Assembly: GCA_029961105.1 (NCBI GenBank)
Contig: JASBVO010000022.1
Location: 1 to 38,885, forward strand
Length of the DNA: 38,885 nt
Source of the DNA: Micrococcus sp.
GTDB taxonomy: Bacteria; Actinomycetota; Actinomycetes; Actinomycetales; Micrococcaceae
Reading direction: 5' to 3'
Shown here: positions 7,774-15,986 of the stretch, piece after piece
How the letters are laid out: each line of letters opens with the position of its first letter
Numbering within the stretch: position 1 is the stretch's first letter
Notes under the pieces: model-generated
The model's database searches: none
The model's input: the letters and a program-made list of their open reading frames with translations, nothing else
Told to the model about the DNA's origin: nothing
Position numbers and translations under genes: made by a program

Positions 7774-8811
7774 TTACTCCAGGACGCTGCTGTCCTCGGC
7801 CAGCGTGGCCGCGACGTGGGTAATCGCCTCGGTCATGAGGTCCAGGGTCTGCAGGTCGACGTTGTCGATGTCGTCGCCCGGCGAGTGGTAGTTCGGGTCC
7901 CGTGGCGCGTCGGCCCGGCCGCCGAAGAGAGCTGCCTCCCGTCCGGACTTCGGCTCGTCGCTGCCGGTGAACAGGCCGCCCACGGGAACGTCCTCCCGGG
8001 CGAACGGCACCTGGTCCGAACGGAAATCCCACTCGGTGGCCACCCACGGCTGGCCACGGGCGTCGAAGTAGTCCGCGAAGAGCCTCATGATCTCCACCGA
8101 ACCCTCGGGGATGTCCAGCGAGGCCCCGGTGTCCCGCGCGTCATAGATCCCGATGATCGGATTGGGCGAGGCGACCATGTCGAAGTTCAGGTAGGCGAGG
8201 ATGTGCTCGAGCTCGTCGTCCTCGTCCAGCTCCTCGACGTAGTGACGTGATCCCGGGGACCGGCGTGCCTCCTCCGCTCCCCACCACACGAACCGGACCG
8301 TGGTGTTGACCCGGTCCTGCCGGGAGAGTTCCCTGGCTGCCTCCAGCAGGGCCGCCGCCCCGGAGGCGTTGTCGTTGATCGCCGGGCTTCCGGGCACCCC
8401 GTCCAGGTGGGCCCCGAGCATGATGACGTTCTCATCGTCGCCTCGCGGCGTCTGCGCGATGACGTTGAAGGACTCGTAGTCCTCTCCTCGCCGCTCGAAG
8501 GTGAAGTACTGGCGCGTGGTCTCATAGCCGGCACTGGCGAGCTGCTCCTCGACGTATTCAGCCGCGGCCTCATACCCGGCGGTGCCCAGGGCCCGGTCAC
8601 CGTGTTCCTCGGCCAGGGCCTGGAACTGCATCAGGTGCTCGTACGCCGGGGACACGTGCACGTGGTGGCGCCCGGCGTCCCCGGCGAGCTGGGTGGCGAC
8701 GCCGATGGACACCAGGAGCGCGATCGCACCAGAGGCGACGATGGCGATCGTGCCTCGTCGGGACCGGCCCAGACTTCTCCGGACCGTGGCCAGGTATGGG
8801 CTCCGCGTCAT
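7774..8811 (-). CDS. M28 zinc aminopeptidase, membrane-anchored copy
   Basis: A 345-residue M28 metallopeptidase. A basic N-terminus (RRSLGRSRRG) and a hydrophobic helix at about residues 21-40 without an obvious cleavage site suggest a signal anchor with the catalytic domain outside the cell. Ligands are His135 (MLGAHLDGVPG), Asp147, Glu181 (VWWGAEEA), Asp211 (LNFDMVASPNP) and His309 (NYHSPGDDI), with catalytic Glu180; all are intact. AAGGA lies 4 bases before the ATG. It sits 81 bases behind the Pls-type synthetase with a strong hairpin between, so it may have its own promoter (TAATAT at 8847-8852). Aminopeptidases that degrade the product are known beside poly-lysine synthetases, and self-protection or trimming is the likely role here. 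General peptide scavenging is the alternative. Confidence 0.92.
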   Translation of the reverse strand: MTRSPYLATVRRSLGRSRRGTIAIVASGAIALLVSIGVATQLAGDAGRHHVHVSPAYEHLMQFQALAEEHGDRALGTAGYEAAAEYVEEQLASAGYETTRQYFTFERRGEDYESFNVIAQTPRGDDENVIMLGAHLDGVPGSPAINDNASGAAALLEAARELSRQDRVNTTVRFVWWGAEEARRSPGSRHYVEELDEDDELEHILAYLNFDMVASPNPIIGIYDARDTGASLDIPEGSVEIMRLFADYFDARGQPWVATEWDFRSDQVPFAREDVPVGGLFTGSDEPKSGREAALFGGRADAPRDPNYHSPGDDIDNVDLQTLDLMTEAITHVAATLAEDSSVLE

Positions 8812-8846
8812 GTCATCCTTCGAGTCGGGGACCCCTCAGGGCGTCG

Positions 8847-8852
8847 ATATTA
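8847..8852 (-). promoter_or_regulatory. Possible -10 element for the M28 peptidase pair
   Basis: The minus strand reads TAATAT here, a near-consensus -10 hexamer in otherwise GC-rich DNA, placing a start about 30 bases before the peptidase ATG. The position where a -35 would lie falls inside the hairpin at 8858-8886 and shows only a weak match (GTCGAC). It would let the peptidases be expressed independently of the synthetase. Confidence 0.3.
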
Positions 8853-8857
8853 CCGAA

Positions 8858-8886
8858 CCCACCGGCGGGTCGACCCCGCCGGTGGG
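8858..8886 (-). terminator. Perfect 12-bp GC hairpin after the Pls-type synthetase
   Basis: CCCACCGGCGGG (8858-8869) pairs perfectly with CCCGCCGGTGGG (8875-8886) around TCGAC, starting 6 bases past the synthetase stop on the minus strand. There is no T-run. It is a likely terminator or attenuation point between the 4.1-kb synthetase gene and the two peptidase genes. Confidence 0.6.
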
Positions 8887-8892
8887 CCCCTC

Positions 8893-11800
8893 TCAGGCGG
8901 TGACGTGGACCGGGACGATCTCCTGCGCCGGATTGCCGCCGTACCGGGCGCCCGCCGGCACCCTGGAGCCCTTCATCAGGAACGAGTCCGCCTCCAGCAC
9001 CGAGTCATCGTCCATCGTGACGTCGTAGTGCAGGTAGATGCCCACACCGATGGTGACCCGATTGCCGATACGGACGCTGTCCAGCTTGAAGACCCCGTCC
9101 TCCATCGAGTGGCACTGGATGATCGCATTGGCATTGAGAGTCGTGTCGTCGCCGATGCTCACCAGCGTCTTCTCCGGGATCCAGCACCCGTCGTCGAAGA
9201 CGCGCCTGCCCATCCTGACGCCCTGCAGACGCCAGAACACGGGCTTGAACGGGGTTCCGTCGAGGAACGGCATGGGATAGGTGATGAACTTCCAGAAACG
9301 CTCATGCCGCCAGAACCGGACGTCGTAGATGGAGCAGACCGTGGGCACCATCGGCCTGAAGCCCATGGTGGCCCGCTCCAGGACGATGAGGAATCCGATC
9401 GTGAAGGCGAAGAAACCCGTGGTGCCCACGAAGAGTCCCAGGCCGGTGATGTCGTCGGGCAGGGAGAGGACCAGCGAGGCCGCCAGCAGGCCCGCGAGGA
9501 ACAGGACCCAGCGGCTGAGCAGGAAGAGCCCGATCGTCACGCCATTGTGCAGGTTCTTGGCCGGTAATCGGCGAGCGATGTCCTCGGGGCTGACGACCTT
9601 CTGGAACTCCGCGTCGCGGTCGACCGTCCGGGGGATCTCGAAGGGCGGTGAACCCAGTAGGCCGACGTCCTCGCGGACCTCGCCGTCGATGGGGACCATG
9701 ACCTTGGTGCCGAAGAGGACGTTGTCCCCCGTCCGCCCGCCGGCGGGGTACGGGACATCGTTGCCGAAGAAGTTCTGCGCCCCGATGGTCACCGCGGACA
9801 CGCGGAAAGACGTGCTGGAGTAGTCGGCGTTCATGATCGACAGGCCGTCCGAGACCATAGTCCCGGACCCCACGGTGGTGAGGTATGGATTCTCATGGGT
9901 GAGCTCCGGACCGAAGTTCGACCCCGTCTGCACCAGATCGGGCTGCTGATAACCCAGCAGGCGCAGGTAGTGGACCACCAGGGAACTGTCCGAGACGATG
10001 TGCATGATCGACTCGACATTGGTCATCCCGAAGATCGCACGGTGCGCCGCATAGTGCAGACCGAACAGTGGATAGGTCTGCCCGGGCCTGATCAGCAGGT
10101 TGAGGAGCCGGGGAATCACGAACACGCCTACCAGGCCGACCGTGACGGTCGCGATCATCGCCATCAGCGCCACCATCGTCAGGTCGACATAGAACAGCGG
10201 ATTTCCATAGTCCAGGTGACCGGTCGCCAGGTACGGAGGGACGATCAGGGCGATCGCCACCACGATCAGGGGGCTGAGTCCGGCTGTCGCGCCGAGCAGG
10301 ACCAACACGCTGTAGGTGAATCGCCGACGCGGGCTGGCCGGCAGGGGCTCGACGCGCCGGTACTGCACCTGCGCAGGCACCGCGGGGGAACCATGCCAGC
10401 TCTCGCCGGCGGGGACGGCCTGGGTCCGTTGCAGTGACGACGTATGCCCCAGCTGGGCCCCGTCGCCCATGGAAGAACCGATGTCCAGGACGCACTTGTC
10501 GCTGACGTGGACGTCCTTGCCCAAGGTGACCGGCCCGGTCTGGATCCACCCGTCCATGGCGCGGTAGCACGCGTAGCGCGTGTCCTTGTTGATCACCGTG
10601 TTGTCCCCGATGGTCAGCAGGTCGGTGCACACCGGAATGACCGGGCTCAGGATCAGGACGTTGGAACCGATCTTCGCACCGAGCAGACGCAGGTAGAACG
10701 GGATGATCGGAGTTCCGACGAACGCCACCAGGGGGTTGAGGTTGACCAAAACCTTCACGAACCAGAACCGGACATACGCCAGGCTCCAGATCCGGATGTG
10801 CTGTTCTCGCCATTGGCCGATGACGACCCATTTGAGCAGGATCGGCACTGCGGACAGGGCCACGAAGAAACCGACGGTGAAGACGATCGCCCGTCCCCAG
10901 ATTGCGAGGACCCCGCCACCGTCGGCGACCCAGTCATAGCCGGCCACGGCGACCACCATGAGTGAGAAGGAGTAGCCGAGAGCCAGCACGGCCTGCAGGA
11001 CCCCGCAGAGTACGGCGTCGAAGGTGGTGGAGCGCCTGGCGCCGGGTGCGAGGTACGGTTCGGCCCAGGTGGCCGGGCCCGAGGGGGCGTCGAGCGTTGC
11101 CGCCAGCTGCCTGATGGTCGGCGCCTGGTAGATGTCCTGCACGCCGAGGGGCGGCAGGTCTGTGTTCCGGCGCAGGGCCGCGGAGAAGCGCGCGATCGTC
11201 AGCGAGTTGGCGCCGAGGTCACCGAACAGGTGCGCCTCGACGGAGACGGCGGGCACACCCAGCACGACGGCGAGCTGTTCGGCCAGCGTCGACTCGGCCT
11301 CCGAGCCGGGCTCGACGTATTCGACGTCCGCGGAGACGCCCAGCCGGTTCGTGGGGGCCGGCAGGCTCTTGCGGTCGGCCTTGTCACTGGGCAGCATCGG
11401 CATGGTCTCGAGGTGTTCGTAGAAGGCCGGGACCATGTAGGCCGGCAACCGGTCGCGGAGTTGGTCCTGGATCAGTTGCGGATCGAGAGTCGAGACATCA
11501 CTGCGCAGCGTGTAGAACGCTGCCAGTTCGACCATTCCCGGTACCGCCTCGTGGGTGTCCACCACCGCCTGCGCGATCCCCGGCACCTGCAGGAGGACCG
11601 ACTCGATCTCGGACAGCTCGATCCGGTAGCCCCGGATCTTCACCTGCGTGTCGATCCGGCCGAAGTACTCGATCTCGCCGTTCTCATTGACACGGCACAG
11701 GTCCCCGCTGCGGTAGATCCGCCCGGAGGGATTGTTCGGGATGCCCATGAAGTCGTCGATGAAGACGGCGTCCGTCTTGTCGGGGTTGTTCAGGTAACCG

Positions 11801-12993
11801 GCGGCGACCCCGATCCCGGCGATGCCGAGTTCCCCCATCTCGCCATGGCCCAGAACCCGCGGCTGGTCGGGATCCAGGATCATGGTCGTGTAGGTCGGCA
11901 GCGGCTGGCCCAGGGTGATCGGCTTGCCGGGTTCGAGGACCTCGATCGTCGCCGTCACGGTCGCCTCGGTCGGCCCGTACACGTTGAGGAACCGTCGGCC
12001 CGGGTGATGCCAGCGCTCGGCGAGGTCCCGCGGGCAGGCCTCGCCGGAGACGAGCAGGAAGCGCAGGTCCGGCAGATCCCCCTCGATGGTCGCCAGCAGG
12101 GTCGGCACGCAGCACATCGCCGTGATGCGTTGGTCGATCAGGAACTCCTCGAGGTCGGCTCCGAGGAGGCTCGACGAACTGGGCTTGGGTACCAGCGTGG
12201 CACCGACCATCCACGGTACCCACATCTCCTCGATGGAGAAGTCGAAGGCGATCGTCAGGCCCTGGTAGACACGGTCATCAGGCTCGTAGCCGTAGACCTC
12301 GGCCGCGACCCGGATGAAGTTGCAGATGCTGTGGTGTTCGATGGCCACGCCCTTGGGCCGGCCCGTGGATCCCGAGGTGTAGATGATGTAGGCGAGGTCC
12401 TCGACCGGCTGTGGCTTCTCACCCTCCGCGAGCCGAGAAGCAGGGTACTCCTTGATGACGGGAACGGCGGCGTCCAGGGCAAGTGCCAGCGCGCCGCTGT
12501 CCGGCAGGAGGCCGGTCAGGTGATCCAGGGTCAGGACCCGGCTGCACCCGGCGTCCTCCATGATGTAGCCGATCCGGTCGGAGGGGAAACCGGCATCCAG
12601 GGGAACGTACGCGGCACGGATCTTGAGCACGGCCAGCATCGCGGCATAGGAATAGATGGCCTGGTCGAACAGCAGCGCGATGCGGTCGCCCGCCCGCGCG
12701 CCGTCGTCCAGCAGGAACCGGGCCAGTTGATTCGCCAACGCGTCCAGTTGACCGTAGGTGAGCGTCATATCGCCCGAGTCCACGGCCAGCTGGCCTGCGC
12801 GGCCCGTGCGGAGCAGGGCATCGCAGGAGTCCTCGAACAGCGTCTCCATGCGCTCGCCCGGTCGCCACCGGACGTGCTGGGCGTGCGGAGACTGGAGCAA
12901 CAGCGGGCCGGCCTCCAGGGGGCCCGGGTCGCGGACGTCAGTCAACATTCCCGTGATGTCCGAGCTGGTCGTGGATACCTCATCCGGAGCCAT
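8893..12993 (-). CDS. Pls/PosA-type single-module peptide synthetase (cationic homopoly-amino-acid synthetase)
   Basis: A 1366-residue membrane synthetase. The adenylation domain spans about 50-550: TSGSTGRPKG (206-215), NVYGPTE (337-343), YRSGDL (427-432), GRIDTQVKIRGYR (445-457) and the A10 lysine Lys538 in PSDKADRK. By alignment from memory the first pocket positions are Asp251, Phe252 and Glu255; an acidic third position suits a basic substrate. The carrier domain follows with LGANSLTI (Ser597). The remainder has paired membrane helices alternating with three left-handed-beta-helix-like blocks (about 772-860, 1030-1130 and 1260-1360), the last with MKGSRVPAGARYGG. This is the Pls/PosA architecture (C-terminal region of TIGR02353 type), whose known members polymerise lysine or similar diamino acids without a thioesterase. 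GAGG lies 5 bases before ATG 12993. The divergent aminotransferase points to 2,4-diaminobutyrate as monomer (inference). Confidence 0.9.
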   Translation of the reverse strand: MAPDEVSTTSSDITGMLTDVRDPGPLEAGPLLLQSPHAQHVRWRPGERMETLFEDSCDALLRTGRAGQLAVDSGDMTLTYGQLDALANQLARFLLDDGARAGDRIALLFDQAIYSYAAMLAVLKIRAAYVPLDAGFPSDRIGYIMEDAGCSRVLTLDHLTGLLPDSGALALALDAAVPVIKEYPASRLAEGEKPQPVEDLAYIIYTSGSTGRPKGVAIEHHSICNFIRVAAEVYGYEPDDRVYQGLTIAFDFSIEEMWVPWMVGATLVPKPSSSSLLGADLEEFLIDQRITAMCCVPTLLATIEGDLPDLRFLLVSGEACPRDLAERWHHPGRRFLNVYGPTEATVTATIEVLEPGKPITLGQPLPTYTTMILDPDQPRVLGHGEMGELGIAGIGVAAGYLNNPDKTDAVFIDDFMGIPNNPSGRIYRSGDLCRVNENGEIEYFGRIDTQVKIRGYRIELSEIESVLLQVPGIAQAVVDTHEAVPGMVELAAFYTLRSDVSTLDPQLIQDQLRDRLPAYMVPAFYEHLETMPMLPSDKADRKSLPAPTNRLGVSADVEYVEPGSEAESTLAEQLAVVLGVPAVSVEAHLFGDLGANSLTIARFSAALRRNTDLPPLGVQDIYQAPTIRQLAATLDAPSGPATWAEPYLAPGARRSTTFDAVLCGVLQAVLALGYSFSLMVVAVAGYDWVADGGGVLAIWGRAIVFTVGFFVALSAVPILLKWVVIGQWREQHIRIWSLAYVRFWFVKVLVNLNPLVAFVGTPIIPFYLRLLGAKIGSNVLILSPVIPVCTDLLTIGDNTVINKDTRYACYRAMDGWIQTGPVTLGKDVHVSDKCVLDIGSSMGDGAQLGHTSSLQRTQAVPAGESWHGSPAVPAQVQYRRVEPLPASPRRRFTYSVLVLLGATAGLSPLIVVAIALIVPPYLATGHLDYGNPLFYVDLTMVALMAMIATVTVGLVGVFVIPRLLNLLIRPGQTYPLFGLHYAAHRAIFGMTNVESIMHIVSDSSLVVHYLRLLGYQQPDLVQTGSNFGPELTHENPYLTTVGSGTMVSDGLSIMNADYSSTSFRVSAVTIGAQNFFGNDVPYPAGGRTGDNVLFGTKVMVPIDGEVREDVGLLGSPPFEIPRTVDRDAEFQKVVSPEDIARRLPAKNLHNGVTIGLFLLSRWVLFLAGLLAASLVLSLPDDITGLGLFVGTTGFFAFTIGFLIVLERATMGFRPMVPTVCSIYDVRFWRHERFWKFITYPMPFLDGTPFKPVFWRLQGVRMGRRVFDDGCWIPEKTLVSIGDDTTLNANAIIQCHSMEDGVFKLDSVRIGNRVTIGVGIYLHYDVTMDDDSVLEADSFLMKGSRVPAGARYGGNPAQEIVPVHVTA

Positions 12994-13396
12994 GAATGCC
13001 TCGTGCTTCTGCTCATTGGGGGTTCGGTGAGCGACGGCGTCTGTGACCGCAGGACGGCCACGGCCTCTCTTCCACGGTATGGACGGGCCGGACCCGCGAG
13101 ATCCGTGGCACACACTCGATTCCCCGGATCCGGGCACGTGATCTGCACTGCCGATACTTGGAGGGCACTGCATCCGCACGCCCGGCAGGACGTGGATACC
13201 CGTCCGGGGTGCGGATCCACTGCAGCCGCGGCCCCACGTCCCCGCTCCAGGTCGGACACGAAAGCACAGGTAACGGACGAGTGCGGCCCACGCATGCCCC
13301 GGCCCGGGACCGCTCATACGGTGGTTAAGACCGTGAGGTCTGCCCCCGGCCGACGACCCCATCCCCGTCGAGGCCATCCCAGTGGAAGGAAACGCT
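12994..13396. other. Divergent promoter region between Pls-type synthetase and aminotransferase
   Basis: About 400 bases separate the two divergent starts. It contains the perfect palindrome at 13123-13134. TANNNT-type -10 candidates occur on both strands (for example TACGGT near 13313 on plus and TACCGT near 13080 on minus) but none has a good -35 partner. No gene is evident; the in-frame upstream extensions of the two flanking genes are not believable coding sequence. Confidence 0.5.
13123..13134. promoter_or_regulatory. 12-bp perfect palindrome in divergent promoter region
   Basis: CCCGGATCCGGG is its own reverse complement and lies 130 bases from the synthetase start and 263 from the aminotransferase start. 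It may be an operator shared by both genes. In GC-rich DNA palindromes of this length are not rare, and no regulator gene is adjacent. Confidence 0.25.
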
Positions 13397-14677
13397 GTGT
13401 CCGCACACCACGATGTCTTCACCGAACGTGAGTCCCAGGTCCGGAGTTACTGCCGGTCATTTCCCCACGTCCTGGGCACTGCCGTCGGCAGCCTGCTGTA
13501 CGACGGCGAGGGCAACGAGTACGTCGACTTCCTCGCCGGAGCCGGCGCCCTGAACTACGGGCACAACGACCCGGACATGAAGGCCGCCCTGATGGAGTAC
13601 ATCGCCGGAGACGGGATCGCGCACGGCCTGGACCTGCACACCGAGGCCAAGGCCAGGTTCCTGTCCACGTTCCAGGAGCACGTCCTCGCCCCCCGCGACA
13701 TGGACTACCGGGTGATGTTCACCGGACCCACCGGCACCAACGCCGTCGAGGCCGCACTGAAGCTGGCGCGCAAGGTCACCGGGCGCAGCAACGTGATCGC
13801 CTTCACCAACGCCTTCCACGGCGGCAGCGCCGGTGCGCTGGCGGCCACGGGCAACCAGCACCATCGAATGTCCGGGCAGGGCCTGAACGGGGTGACGCGC
13901 GTGCCGTACGACGGGTATCACGGTGCCGGCACAGACACCGGCGAGATGCTCGCGACCATGCTGGCGGACCCCTCCAGCGGGGTGGACGCCCCGGCGGCCA
14001 TCATCCTCGAGGTCGTCCAGGGCGAGGGTGGGCTCAATGAGGCCTCCCCGGCCTGGCTCCGGCGCATCGCCGCCCTGGCCGCCGAGCACGGTGCCGCGCT
14101 GATCGTCGACGACATCCAGGCCGGCTGCGGGCGCACCGGCACCTTCTTCAGCTTCGAGGAGATGGGCGTGCGGCCGGACATGATCGTCCTGTCGAAGTCG
14201 CTGTCCGGGTTCGGGCTGCCGATGTCGATCCTGCTGATCCGGCCACAGCTGGACCAGTGGCTGCCCGGGGAGCACAACGGCACCTTCCGGGGCAATGCCC
14301 ATGCCTTCATCACCGGCGAGGTCGCACTGCGGAAGTTCTGGGCCACGACCGACCTCACCGAGGCCATCAGCCGTCGTGCCGCCACGGTCCGCGAATGCCT
14401 GCTCGAGCTCTCGAGCCTGGTCCCGGGTTCCCGGGTCAAGGGCCGCGGGATGATGCAGGGCCTGGACGTCCTCGACGAGAAGGCCTCGGCGGCCATCCGT
14501 CGCACCTGCGTGGCGAATGGACTGCTGATCGAGGCCGCCGGTCCCCATGACGAGGTCATCAAGGTCATGGCGCCGCTGACCACCGACGACGCCGTCCTGG
14601 GGCGAGGCCTGGCGATCTTGCGGTCCGCCGTGGAGGAGTACGCCGCCGACTACCGGATTCCGGCGCTGGCCGGCTGA
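13397..14677 (+). CDS. ectB: EctB-like L-2,4-diaminobutyrate:2-oxoglutarate aminotransferase
   Basis: A 426-residue class-III PLP aminotransferase closely resembling EctB: ERESQVRSYCRSFP at the N-terminus, DFLAGAGALNYGHNDP, FTGPTGTNAVEAALKLARK, VDDIQAGCGRTGTFFSFE, the PLP lysine Lys267 in VLSKSLSGFGLPM, and NGTFRGNAHAF. The family converts L-aspartate-4-semialdehyde plus glutamate to L-2,4-diaminobutyrate (DAB) plus 2-oxoglutarate in the cytoplasm. In ectoine producers it lies with ectA and ectC; neither is here. Instead it diverges from a Pls-type synthetase, which suggests that it supplies monomer. GTG 13397 is chosen because GGAAGGAA lies just upstream; a GTG at 13382 would add five residues over that site. 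The ectB symbol is by family; a role in siderophore or other DAB chemistry is possible. Confidence 0.88.
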   Translation: MSAHHDVFTERESQVRSYCRSFPHVLGTAVGSLLYDGEGNEYVDFLAGAGALNYGHNDPDMKAALMEYIAGDGIAHGLDLHTEAKARFLSTFQEHVLAPRDMDYRVMFTGPTGTNAVEAALKLARKVTGRSNVIAFTNAFHGGSAGALAATGNQHHRMSGQGLNGVTRVPYDGYHGAGTDTGEMLATMLADPSSGVDAPAAIILEVVQGEGGLNEASPAWLRRIAALAAEHGAALIVDDIQAGCGRTGTFFSFEEMGVRPDMIVLSKSLSGFGLPMSILLIRPQLDQWLPGEHNGTFRGNAHAFITGEVALRKFWATTDLTEAISRRAATVRECLLELSSLVPGSRVKGRGMMQGLDVLDEKASAAIRRTCVANGLLIEAAGPHDEVIKVMAPLTTDDAVLGRGLAILRSAVEEYAADYRIPALAG

Positions 14678-14694
14678 GGCCGGACGCCGGACCG

Positions 14695-15741
14695 TCAGGG
14701 CACCAGCATCACCTTGAGCGCCTCGCGGCCGTCCATGGCCGCGTAGGCCTCGGGGGCCCGGTCCAGTGACATGGAGCGGTCGAAGACCCTGCCCGGAGTG
14801 ATCTGCCCGGAGAGCACCCGGGGCAGCTCCCGCTCCATGTAGGCCCGCACCGGCGCCGTCCCCCCGGTCAGCGTGATGCTGTGCCGGAACAGCCTGCCGC
14901 CCAGTGGGGCCTCGGTGAACTGCGGCACGCCCACGCGGGAGATGGTCCCGCCGGGGCGGACGACGCCCACGGCCTGCTCGTGCGCCGGCAGGTGCCCCAC
15001 GGCCTCGATCACCACGTGGGTGCCCTCTCCGGACGTGAGTTCCCGGACGCGTTCGATGCCGTCCCGGTCGCGTTCGGCGACGACATCGGTCGCGCCGAAG
15101 TCCTTCCCCAGGTCGGTTCGCGCGGTGTGGCGGCCCATGAGGATGATCCGCTCGGCCCCGAGTTCCCGGCAGGCCAGGACGGCGGAGAGCCCGACGGCAC
15201 CGTCCCCGACGACGGTCACGGTCTTGCCGGGACCGACCCGTCCCATGTGGGCGGCGTGGTAGCCGGTGAGGTAGACGTCGGAGAGCGTGAGCAGGCTGGC
15301 GAGCAGCTCCTCGGAGCCGTTGCCGGTCTCGTCGACGCCGGGCACCACGACCAGGGTGCCGTCGGCCTGCGGGATCCGCACGTACTCGGCCTGCAGGCCG
15401 ACGCCCTGGCCGCCGAAGAACCCGCCGTGCCGGCAGGAGACGTGGAAGCCCTCGCGGCAGTGCACGCAGGTGTTGTCCTGGTAGGTGAAGGAGGAGACCA
15501 CCAGGTCGCCGGCCTTCAGCGTGGTGATGTCCGCCCCGGTCTCCTCCACGATGCCGATCACCTCGTGCCCCATTGGGCTCCCGGTCTCCGCCGCCGGCAT
15601 GGTGCGGAACGGGTGCAGGTCCGAGCCGCAGACGCAGGAACGCACGGTGCGGATGATCGCGTCCGTCGGTTCCTGGATGGCGGGGTCGGCAACGGTCTCG
15701 ACGCGGACGTCTCCTGCGCCGTACATGAATGCGGCCTTCAT
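14695..15741 (-). CDS. Zinc-dependent alcohol dehydrogenase (MDR family)
   Basis: A 348-residue medium-chain dehydrogenase. The catalytic zinc site is Cys38 in SCVCGSDLH with His59-Glu60 (GHE). A structural-zinc lobe at about 92-110 has Cys92, Cys95 and Cys103, one cysteine short of the classic four, so the second zinc may be absent or differently bound. The Rossmann motif is VVGDGAVGLSAVLA, and HVVIEAVG follows. It should oxidise alcohols or reduce aldehydes with NAD(P); the substrate is unknown. It converges on the aminotransferase with a 17-bp gap and no evident terminator, so transcripts may overlap. The ATG at 15741 begins MKAAFMYGAGDVRVE, as expected for the family. Confidence 0.92.
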   Translation of the reverse strand: MKAAFMYGAGDVRVETVADPAIQEPTDAIIRTVRSCVCGSDLHPFRTMPAAETGSPMGHEVIGIVEETGADITTLKAGDLVVSSFTYQDNTCVHCREGFHVSCRHGGFFGGQGVGLQAEYVRIPQADGTLVVVPGVDETGNGSEELLASLLTLSDVYLTGYHAAHMGRVGPGKTVTVVGDGAVGLSAVLACRELGAERIILMGRHTARTDLGKDFGATDVVAERDRDGIERVRELTSGEGTHVVIEAVGHLPAHEQAVGVVRPGGTISRVGVPQFTEAPLGGRLFRHSITLTGGTAPVRAYMERELPRVLSGQITPGRVFDRSMSLDRAPEAYAAMDGREALKVMLVP

Positions 15742-15953
15742 CTCGCGGTATGCCTCTTCCCTCGGCTCGATGCGGCACCCTGTGCCCGGACCCTCCTACC
15801 GTAGCGGTCCGGCTCCCCGCACCCTGGTCGAGTCGTCGGCCCGGGTGCTCGACGGTCCTCCCGCCCGTGGCCGTTCCCCCGCGGATGTCCGGTCCCCTGG
15901 GTGTGGTGTTCCTCGGCGCCGGTGGACCCTCACCAGCACCGGCCGGTCCTTCC

Positions 15954-15959
15954 TACACT
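15954..15959 (+). promoter_or_regulatory. Possible -10 element for flavodoxin gene
   Basis: TACACT sits about 28 bases before the ATG at 15987, giving a short leader that contains the AGGGAG ribosome site. The local sequence (CTACACTGGGCGCA) resembles the candidate -10 at 17781 (CTACGCTGGGTGCA). No clear -35 is present. Confidence 0.3.
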
Positions 15960-15986
15960 GGGCGCACGGCACGGAAGGGAGCCGGT

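Noticed and set aside
11230-13431. 733-residue plus-strand frame opposite the adenylation domain
   Set aside because: Composition is low-complexity and it lies wholly over the well-supported synthetase; no ribosome site or motif.
13397-14677. Ectoine biosynthesis locus
   Set aside because: The EctB-like enzyme is present, but neither a diaminobutyrate acetyltransferase nor ectoine synthase occurs in the flanking genes.
13457-15778. 773-residue minus-strand frame across the aminotransferase and dehydrogenase
   Set aside because: Runs through two real genes in the wrong frame; Arg/Gly/Pro-rich with no family pattern.
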